Position numbers and translations under genes: made by a program. The notes under the pieces were generated by a model, which was not told where the DNA came from, did no database searches, and saw only the letters and a program-made list of their open reading frames with translations. Positions 11,001 through 20,987 of a stretch of DNA of 64,000 nucleotides are shown piece after piece (positions within the stretch are counted from its first letter, which is position 1; every line of letters begins with the position of its first letter). This DNA comes from Acanthosoma haemorrhoidale (lineage: Eukaryota; Arthropoda; Insecta; Hemiptera; Acanthosomatidae): positions 149,807,405 through 149,871,404 of the forward strand of contig OV884012.1 in the NCBI GenBank assembly GCA_930367205.1. Reading direction: 5' to 3'.

Positions 11001-14000
11001 TTAAAAATTGGGGTTAAGGGGGAAAAAAATTTGGAGCTGTTAGAATGTTAACTATCACCCTGATGCTACTGTAAAAGAAAAAATCGACTAGTATACATAT
11101 TGCTGTCAGTTAAAAATTATACCTGAGGGGCTTGGCATAATATTAAGTGGTTTTAAAAACAGGTATCTTACAGTCAAGTGAAAACGTTTTATATTTTTAT
11201 AACTTAATACTGGTTAATTGTTCTAATTTTTGTTAAAATTTAAGAATAGGTTATTTATCGAATGTTATTGGAATAAGAGATGTAGGATGATTAATTTCAA
11301 TTGATGGTTAACTGGTTTCAAGTCGACATCTGAAAGTAGTCTTAGGAACTACCACTGTAGCGGTATCTATGGAAATTATTATATTTTTTACATAGTGTAT
11401 GCCAGATTGAAATAAATAAATATTACAAACTTTGTCTCAGGATCCTGTGAACCCAGAACCATGGAAAGGTGTCTTGGATGCTTCAAAACCAAATCCTCCA
11501 TGCTATCAAATACTTAAAATTGGACCGATTGGTAAAGAAGACTGTCTCTACCTCAATATATACACTCCAAAGGTATAATTTATATTATATAACTTATATA
11601 GGGAAATAAATTATATGTATTTGTCAAACAATTTATTCTATGGCTGTTATTTTAGATCAGAAAGGGGCATAAAATATTAAAAGTAAATATTATTGATCTT
11701 ATGTCTCTTGATCAAGATTTCGCTTAGAAGAGTTTAATTCATTATAATTAAATTCATTTTCATCAACAATAAAAAATAATCATTTATATTTCAGACTAAT
11801 GGGTCATTGCCTGTTATGATCTATTTCTTTGGTGGAGGTTGGAGGATGGGCATGCCTGGGCCTTCGTCTGTCGCTCGCTACTTCATGGATGAAGATGTAG
11901 TCCTTGTTATGGTCAATTATCGTCTTGGAGCTTTAGGTGCATTTATTCATTTTTAAAATAATATTGAAAAACAATATAAATATTCATTTATATTCAGAGG
12001 TTAGTATATTGGCCTAGTAGTCCACAAGGTAGTGTGCTCAGTGTAATCCTCTATTCCATTTTGATCACAGATATCCCTAACCATCACTTGAGTTTCACCT
12101 TTATCCACCATTGGCATAGTTTTTCTTAGTTCTAATTCGAACACTACGGTAACTCATGGGTCCTCCCTACACGGCACAAAAAAATGGAGAATCGGAGTGA
12201 ATGAGAACAAAAGTGTTCATGTAACATTCACGTTAAGCATATCTGTGTGCTTTTCATTTATCTGTAACAAAAACAGTGAGATTACCAGGCTTGACATCAA
12301 CTGAGGACTCATTGGCAAAAATACATCATAACTAAACAAGAAGTTAACAAGTGATAGAAACTACTTACACAATTGCTGGAAAACAGATAAAACTAATGTT
12401 ACGCACAATATTTTGCACAACTATTAAACAAGATTATAACAACTCAGCCAGACTGTTCAATATAATATAGTATTCAAATATTTCAATCCCTTTCAAAATT
12501 ATCTCTTTGCCTTTTTATATCTCCACACTCTCCATTCTGACCTACTTATCCCATTTTTCATTTCTGAACTAATTTAATAAACAATAAAATAAAAAAGTTC
12601 CTAAAGAACCAGGCATTTATCATCTGTTTTGTTTTTAGGTTTCCTGAGTACAGAAGATGACAGAATTCCTGGAAATATGGGCTTGAAAGATATGGTTGCA
12701 GCTCTAGATTGGACTAAACGTGAAATCAGTAATTTTGGTGGCGACCCCAATCTCATAACTGCTTTTGGTCTCAGTGCTGGGGCAGCTTCTGCTCATTACT
12801 TATGCAGCTTACCACGGACTAAGAGTATGATAAATCGGTTAATAAGTTATAAAATAAAACTATATGCTCATCAGTGACTGTAAAATTGTAATTATTCATC
12901 CTGGAATGACCAAAAAATGATAATTAAATGACATACATAACGTGTATTGGTTACATGGTTTTTAATTTACTACGGGGCACTTTTTCGTTTTCTTTTTCTA
13001 CCTCATTGCATTGAGAATAGAATTTAAAAATGGTTTAATTTAAATATTTGCGGTCCTATTGCGGGTACTTTGAAGTCATTTATAATAAGAACTAAATATT
13101 ATCAAACAGTATTATAATGAAAACATTAAAATCACTGAACTTTTAATAATCTACAATATTCTTCTTGTGGTTCCTTATGTCTTTGCGTTTTATCCTGGAC
13201 ATGCCAGCTCATACGTAGAAATCCTTGCAACATGTGATTCTTCTAGAAGCAGTCTGTCTCTTCTCATCATAAATGAATACCTCTTTCTCTTTTCACCCTG
13301 TTCAGGGGACTACATTTTCTTGTTTCACCAGGTGGGATTTCTAAAAGGTCGGGTCCATACATCCAAAATAAATTTTCTCTCTGCAGATTCATTTTAAATT
13401 TAATAAAAAAAATTGTTCAACTCAGCAATCAAATAAGAATAAAAATTACTCTATATTTTTGTTTCTTATGAAAAAAGTTCGTTTTAAATGATAGTATCAT
13501 TACCGTAAATGATTCACACATTTTTACAAAGTTATTTATTATAAGTAAAATGTATTTTAAGAGATTCATTAAAAAAAAATGTTACATGTTAACATTTTTC
13601 TGTAAAGAAAATCTTTTTATTGGAGTCTTTTTTTACCAGGTCTACTGAAAGGTTGTATCTCACAGAGTGGTGTTGGAGGTAGCCACTGGTCTCTGCGGAA
13701 GCCTGGAGCAGCGAGAACAACAGCTTTCACGGTAGCTAAGGCAGTTGGCTGTACTCCCGAAAACATCCTACCTTGCCTTCAGAACAAGACAGTCGGAGAT
13801 TTAACTAAGACAGAATCAAAGCTACTGGTCTGATATTTATTTCACAAGTTCATATTCCTATTTTAATACCATCCATAGGGGTGCTAAAGCAAATGTGTTT
13901 TACATTTTTTTTTTTTTTTTTGGAAATGAGATGATTTATACCTTGTGGTTTTCCATATGAAATATGATATATTAGGGGGATTTTTTTACATTAAATTCAA

Positions 14001-17000
14001 ACAAATAAATTTTTAACAAGTTTTTGTTTTTAATCAATGAAGTAATCATCTGCGTTATCAACAACCTTTTGCCATTTAGTGTGCAAATTTTCAATGCCAG
14101 TTCGATAAAAGTCATTTGGTTTTTGAACAAAATATCTGGAGATGGCATTTTGGACATCATACAAATTTTCAAATTTGTCACCACTTGGAAAATGTAATGA
14201 TCGGAATAAATGGAAATCCAATGGCACAATATTGGGCGAGTATGGTGGGTGAGGCCATACCTCCCACCACATTTCATTAATTTTTTCCAAGGTTTGTCGT
14301 GCGCAGTGCAGTCTTGCATTATGTTGTGTTGCAGAATAACACCATCTGTTGACAATCGCTGAGCACTCTTAAAATTAAACATTGATTTAATAGATCCAAT
14401 TGTTCACAGGAAAGGTCTGCATTCACAGTTTGTCCAGGTTTCAGCACTTCAAAATGAACGACCCCAGGAATACTCCACCAAACACACAAAAACGCTTTTT
14501 TTGAAGTGTAAACCTGGCTTAGGTGTACTTTGTGATGATTCATTCACAGAGAGACACTGCCTTTTGCGTTTTGGATTATCATAGAGGACCCATTTTCCAT
14601 CTCCAGTCTCATCCACCATACTCGCCCGATATTGTGCCCTCGAATTCCAATTTATTCTGAACGCTAAAAAATTTGCAAATTTGGATGATGTCCAAAATGC
14701 CACCTGCAGATATTTTTCTCAGTAACTAATCGATTTTTATCGGTCCTGCATTGAAAATTTGCACACTAGATGGCAAAAGGTTGTTGCTAACAAGGGTGAT
14801 TAATCATTGATTAAAAAAAAAAACTTGTTAAAAATTTTTGTGTTTGAATTTAATGTAAAAAACCAACACTACTTTCCAGTCCCCCTATTACTTCTTTATA
14901 TCTTTTTATAGTACACAATAAGAAGTGAATCATTGCTAAATAAAATCATCCCCATGGCAGAAATGAAACCTTTCCATGAATTTTTATTTTTATGAATGAA
15001 ATAAATGTGCCATTTCTAAAAAAGTCTTACAATTATAAGATTGGTGTTTTGACAACTGCAATTGATAGTGAACCTCTTTGCATTATAATTAATGCTATTT
15101 TCTAATTGCTTTATTATATATTATTTTAGTTTGGAAATAATAAACCTTAATAGGCAATTAAATGATGACAATTATTTTCATCTACCACCTTTAGGTCATA
15201 AGTCTGGAATTACCTCAATCCCAGCAGTAAAGGTCCCTCTTTATTTGGTTTATTTATTTTCATGGGATTTGCTCAATTGTAATAATGACACATCTAAAGC
15301 AAACAATTATGTGAGTGGCAGGAATCTATGAAATTTTATTCCTTAAAATCTTCTAAGCCCTTTAACCAAACTTCCCACAAATGCTAAACACCTCCCAAAA
15401 AACAGTTGAGAAGTTAGACACTAGAGATTTATCTCCACCCACTCCATAATTCCCTACTACTAGTATACTATTTACACTCGTATGTACACCAAATTCGTAA
15501 CAAATACTGTTCTTTAAGAAACATATTATGAACATCGTGACCTTTCATTTCACGACAACTCCTCTCCTCTTCAACCTCCACATTTGTATTAATTGTATTG
15601 TTTTCACCAAATTTGTTAAAAATGTATTACTATGTTCAAGATACTAACATAACCTTGTAAAAAATACTGTAGCGTCAACACCAATTAATGTTACAAGCAC
15701 GGAGTGGTGGTGGAGCACTAGTTATATAATAAATCATTTTGAAATGTATTTTTACATTTTAAATACATACCGGTTTTACCATCCTTTTTATTTTGAAGTT
15801 TTCAATTGACGAGCCCCTAATAATACACGGACCACTTTTGGAGCACAAACATGATGGAGCACTACTGATGGAGTGGCCTCTGTCAGATACCAATTTTCCT
15901 TGGCTCACTGGTGTAACGACACGTGAGGGACTTTTCAAATCATTGGGTAAGGTCACTTACTTATTTAATTACAATATGAATTTCTTAGAACTATTAAATA
16001 ATTTGTTTTAAATTTTATTCAATTGTGTAGAAAACTGCTAAATAAATTTTAACTAATTCGGTTTCAGGCATAACTGATCTCAAAGATACACCAAGAATGA
16101 CTGATTTTCAAGAAAACATGGAAGATTACCTTAAAAGAATGCTCAACCTTCCAGAGGGAAGTAATGAGGCAGCAAAAAGAATAGCTGAAAAATTCTTCAC
16201 AAATAAAGATATCATTGAAGGCATTGAGAAGGTAACTTCTAGCAAACAAATGCAACACTGAATGAAAATTATAATTATTAGTATGAAGTCATTTATTACT
16301 AGGCCTTATTCAAAAGTGACCAAAATTCACATACTTGAGCTCACCACTTCAAAACAATATGTGGAATTAACTTGAAGTGTACAGAAAAAGTGAATTCAAG
16401 TATGAAATGGAATCATATAGTAGTTGAACTAGATAATTTTGCAAAAGAATCTTTGTAACCGTTTACATCCCTAATTTCTATAGTGCTCCATAAAAGAAGT
16501 ATTTAATTATTCATACCGAATATTCTATAATTCCCACCTGGAAAACATTAATATTTGAATATAATTGAAAAATAGTTTACCTCATTACTTCATCGAAGGA
16601 AACATTTCATGTTGTGTACAAGTTACGTGAGCATCCTGACTAAAAAAAATTTAACATGTAAAGTTACAAAATTTTGCAAAATAAGTTTCATTTTCTTCTG
16701 CACTTAATTTTTTTTAATAAAGTTACCAAAACTTCACAAATGTCTTGTCTAACTAGAAATAGTTGGTTCTGAATATTTTTGCCCCCCCCCACCTACCTAG
16801 TTTGTGTAATTCTTGCCCCGTTTGCTGCCATCATGGTCATTATTTCATAGAGAGAGCTGATAATAAGTTGTCCTTACAAGTCAAATTAAGAATATATTCA
16901 AAATAATTTTCGAAATTTTTACTAAGCTGTTAGTTTCATCCATCACCTTTCAGTCATTTTATAGTTTGGGCACTAACAATTTGCTTTGATACTGATTAAT

Positions 17001-18822
17001 GGTGTAATATTAGTTCATAAGAACACTGTTTCTTATACATTATATTGTTGTATTCAAGACTGGACAATCATTTTAACATTTCTTGATGTTTCATGACTGT
17101 GTTCCATCCAAGAGCAAGAATAGAAAAAACGTTTTAGATTTCTTATAAAACTTCATATTTTTAGCTGTACACGGAAGGGTATTTTCTGTATCCTGCCCTT
17201 CATGAGCTTAAAAATCACCAGGGTCCAAAATACTTTTATGTCTTTAATGTTACTGGAGGGGCTTCAGTGTGGGAAGTAATGCTGAGGAAAAAAATTGACA
17301 CCAGTTCAGGTAAGAAAATTCACTTATTTATAGTCATGGCCTACAAGAACATAGTTTTTAGGTACATCATTATATATTTCTCACCTCTAAAAATATTACT
17401 ACTTTTAAGATATTTAACAGCAATAATAATGTGCATAATTCATAAGCTATATAAATTATCCAAGATTCCCCCTGTTAGAATTCACCAATTAATGTTACGT
17501 TTTATTTTTAGGTGTCCCACACGGTGATGATCTTCCTTTCTTTTTTGATACTTCTTTCCTCCCTGGAAGAAGTGGATATATAATGACGCAGCCTGACATT
17601 GTTAAGTTATCTCAGCAGTTGATTGAGTTATGGGTTAACTTTGCCAAATATCAGTAAGTTTTCTTCCTTGTTGTTGGTTACATTGTTGTTGTTAATGGAA
17701 CTTGTTGTCTGTAAACTTTTTCATTTTTTTATCTTGCAAAATATATAATTGTAGGCCCATGGAGGTAAATGTTGAGATCTTAATAAATTGTGATCTTTAT
17801 TACCTTTATTTTTGATTTTTTTAATTGAATATGAGCACTCCCTTTGAGGTCAAAAGTGAAAAAAAATTATACTATTTCAAATACTTCGTCTTCCTATTCA
17901 TTATTCTTCCTTAAATTACAAGAATAGTGAATGGCTGATGAATGAATCGCACCTTTCCATCAGACGCCGCCTCCAACATCGGTGGAATTTCAGTTGGATC
18001 CTGTTTCTTAAATCACAGTCCCCATACCATCCTGATGGACATTGTCTATTCCAGGTGATACATGTAATGTAAGCCCAGTCATTTAAATCTGCATCATCTC
18101 AGCACTCGTGGCAAGATCTTATCCTGGGGACAGAATATGTAAGGAAAGCGATGTTGGGAAGGAAGGACTCATGTTTGAGACATGATAACTCCTGAGTTCA
18201 GGATTCGGGAGGCCTCGTGAGTTTCATGCTCAGGGTAGATCTTTGAACTATATCTGTCCTCCACTATGGAGTACCAGCCTGACAACTCGATGAGCCACAG
18301 CCAAATTAGTAGTTACGCCTAACTGAACAGCTGTTACATATAATGACCCAATGATACTATCTTTATTGTAAACTGAAATCCAAATAACCCATTCAAGCTA
18401 ATAGATTCAACTAAACAAACTACTATTTTAATTCCTAAAACAGAATAATGAATCCTACATGGGTGCATACATGATAGAGTGAATTCTTTTACACACAGGA
18501 TTTTGCATGCTGTTTGTTTTTGTTGGTCATTTGGTAACAGTCAGTTAACAGAGTTATTATTTTTATCTAATAATGTTCTCTGTTCAAAATTTTTTGCTGA
18601 CAAATTTCTTTGTTTTGTTTCAGAAAACCAACCATTGAAGGTGCACAATTTGATTGGCCACAATTTGGTAACAACAGTCAATATTTATTTTTGTCAAAAG
18701 AAAATTTTGTAAAAAAAGAATACAATGACATGAAAAATGTCCTTGAGTTTTGGGATGGTATCTTCCAGTCATCCAACAATTCTGATGATGCCAACAGTGT
18801 CACCAAGTCTGAGGAATTATAA
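5071..18822 (+). CDS. Carboxylesterase A, E4/FE4-like, secreted (10 exons, 544 aa)
   Basis: Type-B carboxylesterase (alpha/beta hydrolase), predicted to hydrolyse carboxylic esters outside the cell. Exons: 5071-5259, 11441-11572, 11795-11936, 12639-12824, 13640-13827, 15799-15946, 16068-16231, 17165-17309, 17512-17653, 18624-18822. All have GT-AG borders and the frames join without a break (intron phases 0,0,1,1,0,1,0,1,2). The start ATG opens a signal peptide (MQILLLLICACFGYSSA), and an upstream in-frame TTG is less likely. Family blocks are FAKPPLGNLRFK (about 53-63), EDCLYLNIYTP (96-106) and [15 protein letters not shown] (147-161). The nucleophile elbow is GLSAG with Ser200, the acid is Glu322 (TTREGLF) and the base is His435 (GVPHGDD), so the catalytic triad is intact. 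Oddity: the oxyanion-hole motif HGGG reads FGGG (Phe119). Intron 1 is 6.2 kb and full of transposons. The next gene is a tandem paralogue. I infer detoxification or lipid/pheromone ester metabolism; the substrate is unknown. Confidence 0.93.
5260..6948. other. Intron 1 of esterase A, 5' part
   Basis: AT-rich intron sequence. I see no exon-like open frame with splice sites and no clear mobile element. A purine-rich patch with a G run lies at about 6781-6790. Confidence 0.4.
6949..8468 (-). mobile_element. Complete Tc1-like transposon (1520 bp) with perfect TIR ends and TA target sites
   Basis: The ends are inverted copies that start CACTGACAGGCAAAAAATTC. The first 27 bases are identical in both (6949-6975 and the complement of 8442-8468), and TA flanks both sides (6947-6948, 8469-8470). 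This is the signature of Tc1/mariner insertion. The transposase gene runs on the minus strand from ATG 8200 to about 7302. The high similarity of the TIRs suggests a fairly young insertion compared with the other relics here. It sits inside intron 1 of esterase A, in opposite orientation. Confidence 0.93.
7302..8200 (-). pseudogene. Tc1 transposase pseudogene of the 6949-8468 element
   Basis: Starts at ATG 8200 (MPLRAEEV). It encodes two helix-turn-helix segments (paired-like DNA-binding: RYAANAIGVPYETLRDAVRR and HLTVVQAIHQLQEV), then the DDE domain: LFTDESRF (first Asp), FLMHDNARPH (second Asp) and SPDLNPVKHSWDNLGRR. The copy is broken. There is a frameshift near 7665 in the stretch that should read through FQRGSLVVWAGIS, a stop near 7573-7575 between SLTATR and VDEILEP, and the third catalytic residue is Lys instead of Glu (NPVKHSW rather than NPIEHxW). 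It cannot encode an active transposase as written. Confidence 0.88.
8475..8940 (-). mobile_element. Non-LTR reverse transcriptase fragment
   Basis: The minus strand reads ISSILEESKLLDPFQSGFHLG followed by YSTSALADITSHI. This is the fingers/palm entry of a non-LTR retrotransposon RT (family pattern: LxxxQxGFRxxxST followed by a helix). The frame decays on both sides, so this is a dead fragment. Its right portion (8739-8940) is repeated at 9893-10105. Confidence 0.55.
9893..10105 (-). repeat. Second copy of the 8739-8940 sequence (direct repeat)
   Basis: About 205 bp match 8739-8940 in the same orientation with only scattered differences; for example both contain AAAGTACGAAGTATACAAAG and end in a TCGTCTAGACCTATACTACT stretch. 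The copies lie 1.15 kb apart in intron 1 of esterase A. They are either two insertions of the same LINE or a local duplication. Confidence 0.7.
10106..10160 (+). repeat. GTGTGTAGTAGT-type simple repeat
   Basis: A short imperfect run of GTGTGTA/GTAGTAGT units directly follows the LINE-like copy ending at about 10105. Such microsatellites often form at the 3' ends of non-LTR insertions. Confidence 0.5.
10555..10740 (+). mobile_element. tRNA-derived SINE, copy 1
   Basis: TAGTGGTTAGCATAACTGC at about 10563-10581 resembles a pol III A box in a tRNA D-arm. GGTTCAAATCC at 10605-10615 is a near-perfect B box, and the two are about 25 bp apart as in a tRNA. The tRNA-like head is followed by an unrelated body containing TGGAAAGTGAATTTATTTCG, which recurs at 20740. 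The acceptor stem does not pair, so it is not a functional tRNA. Confidence 0.65.
10815..10965 (+). mobile_element. 3' end of a jockey-like non-LTR element, 5'-truncated
   Basis: Contains GGAAGGTGACCCCATCACCT and downstream TGCACTCCTTACAATGCATT plus a TGCAGTAAAAGGAG tail. The same block order occurs after the RT reading frames at 23960-24120 and 62460-62720. This identifies it as the 3' tail of the same element family. No coding sequence is left. Confidence 0.6.
13975..14885 (-). mobile_element. Chimeric mariner element with two 3' ends facing outwards
   Basis: The minus strand encodes broken mariner transposase blocks: KWVLYDNPKRKRQ, VVHFEVLKPGQTVNADLSCE, GVILQHN, PHPPYSPNIVPLDFHLFRSL, and the C-terminus HTKWQKVVDNADDYFID. 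The element is bounded by GGGGGA ends with TA on both sides (13973-13974, 14886-14887). Unusually, the right end (about 14740-14885) is an inverted copy of the left 3' end, including the C-terminal coding stretch, instead of the normal 5' end. The N-terminal DNA-binding region is missing. The left end has also lost about 18 bp just inside the GGGGGA. It cannot encode transposase. It lies in intron 5 of esterase A. Confidence 0.85.
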
Positions 18823-18853
18823 TAGTAAATATTTTTTTAATTATATTATTTTT

Positions 18854-18859
18854 AATAAA
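18854..18859 (+). terminator. Polyadenylation signal of esterase A
   Basis: AATAAA 32 bases after the stop codon of the last esterase A exon, followed by T/GT-rich sequence. It gives a very short 3' UTR. Confidence 0.6.
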
Positions 18860-18989
18860 TAACAATTTGTTGAAGGCCACACTTTTATTAGACCCATTTT
18901 AAACTCCAAGCTGTTAAATCGAATTAAAACAAGTAGGAAACATTCAGAAGTGAAGTGAACCAACTAAGGAACTGTTAAAAGGTTTGTTG

Positions 18990-19680
18990 TATTGGGAAGA
19001 GAGGTGGTAAAGATAGTAAATGAATAGCATTCAACAAGATGGTAACACTGTAATTAACAAACGGGTATACTCTGGATATTTACAGATACACACACTACAC
19101 ATGGGAGAGACATGGTATAAGAACCCAGGTCCACAACAGCCCCCAACCCACTAGACCAAAGCAGTCACCCCAGGGCCAGAGGCCCATACCCTCCCCCCAG
19201 GTCCGCTGCCTCTACAATGGTATTTCTATATACACAACACTCCTTCCCCCTTACATTTTTGATATTTTGGTTATTAGAACAACCAAAAATATTTTACATA
19301 ATTAAAACTTATTGCTAATATTTATAATTTAAATTTAATCATAGTCATTATGGCTAAACCATCATGGTGGGTCTACTACCCTTCTTTCCCTGGGTTGTCT
19401 TATGCCAACCTCACAAGCCCTATCATCACTGACCCACACGTCTTGCCTTTCCCTCTCAGTAATGTGCGGATCCAAATTGAAACATCCTCCTTAACCGAGA
19501 CTTCAAGAGAGATGAAATTTTTCATCTAAATGACTAGTTTGAATCTTATTAGCTTGAACGTTATAGACTCTATCTGACATGACTTTTACCAAATATATAT
19601 ATTGACTTAATTTCAAACAATTTCTAGCTAGTGTCCAAGACTTATTTCCACTTTGGATTTATTTACTAGAGATACTAGTG
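18990..19680. other. Intergenic, possible LTR-retrotransposon debris
   Basis: The stretch 19080-19260 is unusually C-rich compared with its surroundings and probably belongs to a repeat. It lies next to the integrase relic at 19897. I could not define element ends or a reading frame. Confidence 0.3.
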
Positions 19681-19896
19681 GATTTATTTCCACTCTTACC
19701 AAACTTGACATTTGACTATATTATTTTATTTTGTACAATATTAATTTTTGGATTTAAAATAGATAAGGGGATTCCGGGTTTATACTTCAAAATAAATGAC
19801 ATGGGAGAACAACCCGTAGCTGACGACGGCATAAACTTACACGCACAACGACGACAACATTTCTGATGTTACTTGATGCGACAGAATAGTTTTTTA

Positions 19897-20235
19897 TCAA
19901 AAACTTTTTAAATGCTTGAACCTCTCTCTTTCAGCTAACCCATTTGACTCTGGGTTATACAGTGGATTATGCAACAGTTTAATCTGAATTGACTGACAAT
20001 ACTTTTTAAACTCTTCGGAACTAAACGGTAGACCATTATCACTGCCTATAATTGTTGGTAAAGAGAATCTGGCAATTACTAATGTAACTGTGCAATGACA
20101 TCTCTTGCCCTTGTTGATTTTATTTGGGAACACTTCACCCATTTTGAAAACGAGTCAACCATAATCAAGAAATTTTCATTTTGAAAATAAAAAAATCCAA
20201 TGAACTCGTTCCCATGGCCCCATTGCAGAAGACTA
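19897..20235 (-). mobile_element. LTR-retrotransposon integrase core fragment
   Basis: The minus strand reads NEFIGFFYFQNENFLIMVDS-FSKWVK, then after a frame change GSDNGLPFSSEEFKKYC and PLYNPESNGLAERERFKHL. These match the rve integrase core of Ty3/gypsy-type elements: the VDxFSKW block after the first Asp, the SDNGxxF block with the second Asp, and the NGxxER block with the catalytic Glu. Only this part is recognisable. A frameshift separates the two halves, so it is a dead relic. Confidence 0.75.
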
Positions 20236-20649
20236 GTACATTCTTAATTTTTTTTTAGTATCGTTAAGATTCTTATTGATTTGCCTCCGGTTTTAATTTT
20301 ATATAAACTTTAAAATATTTAATCTGTTTTGTCCCATCTAGTTTTAAAAAGACTCGCAGATACTAGACGACAGAATTGATTATACTTTCCTGGCTATTGA
20401 GACTATTAAGTATACCAACTGACACCTCATTCTTATTGATAGTTAGGCTATCAAACTTTTGTTGCCAATAAGGGTAGACTAGATTTGACCAGTTTCTCCC
20501 TATAGTAGCTTTAACAGATTGTTGCCTAGGCAGAGTTCCATAAGTATCTCAGAATATTTTTTTTTTAAAGAAATTAAACGTCTGCAAATGTATTAACAAA
20601 TATTTGTTTGATTCAGTATTCCAAATATGCATCAAATCTCATAATAACA

Positions 20650-20870
20650 CATACATAATTAAGGAATTTAAGGTATTTCTCTTCTGGTCTTATTTTTAGT
20701 ACAACAGTGTCATGATATGAAGGTTCAGAGTTCAAATCCCTCCATAGAAACTGAATTTCATTTCCATAAATTGAACTAGAGGTGTTTTCGGACAAAATAG
20801 CCTCCCTTTCAATCCTGAATGAGAATACATCAGACCATAAATCATTAATTAATAATTAAGGTATGATTTT
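20650..20870 (+). mobile_element. tRNA-derived SINE, copy 2 (degenerate)
   Basis: Contains the B-box-like GAGTTCAAATCCC at 20727-20740, followed by a body similar to the 10555 copy (AAACTGAATTTCATTTCCAT compared with the matching region at 10625). The A-box region is strongly decayed. It has the same orientation as copy 1. Confidence 0.5.
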
Positions 20871-20914
20871 TGATTGAAAGTTTTCAGATAAATATCATTG
20901 TTTTCTTCTTTCAG

Positions 20915-20987
20915 ACGAGATTTGGCAGATCACAGTTCAATTAATGAAATCCTTCAAGAGGTCCAAATAATTCATTCATCAGGCTGA
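20915..20987 (+). CDS. Possible alternative last exon of esterase A
   Basis: A good acceptor (TTTTCTTCTTTCAG, ending at 20914) opens a short frame reading RDLADHSSINEILQEVQIIH then SSG and a stop at 20985-20987. The first base completes a codon left open in phase 2, which is exactly how esterase A exon 9 ends (CA|A = Gln). An AATAAA follows at 21126-21131. It could therefore replace exon 10, or extend it through a weak GTCATC donor that follows the Phe and CA of FQ in exon 10. No esterase homology is visible in the 26 residues. This may be chance; transcript data decide. Confidence 0.3.

Noticed and set aside
12770..12790. Hydrophobic residue before the nucleophile Ser (GLSAG, GFSTG) as a sign of inactivity
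   Set aside because: E4/FE4-type insect esterases commonly have a hydrophobic residue here instead of Glu, so it is a clade trait rather than a defect.
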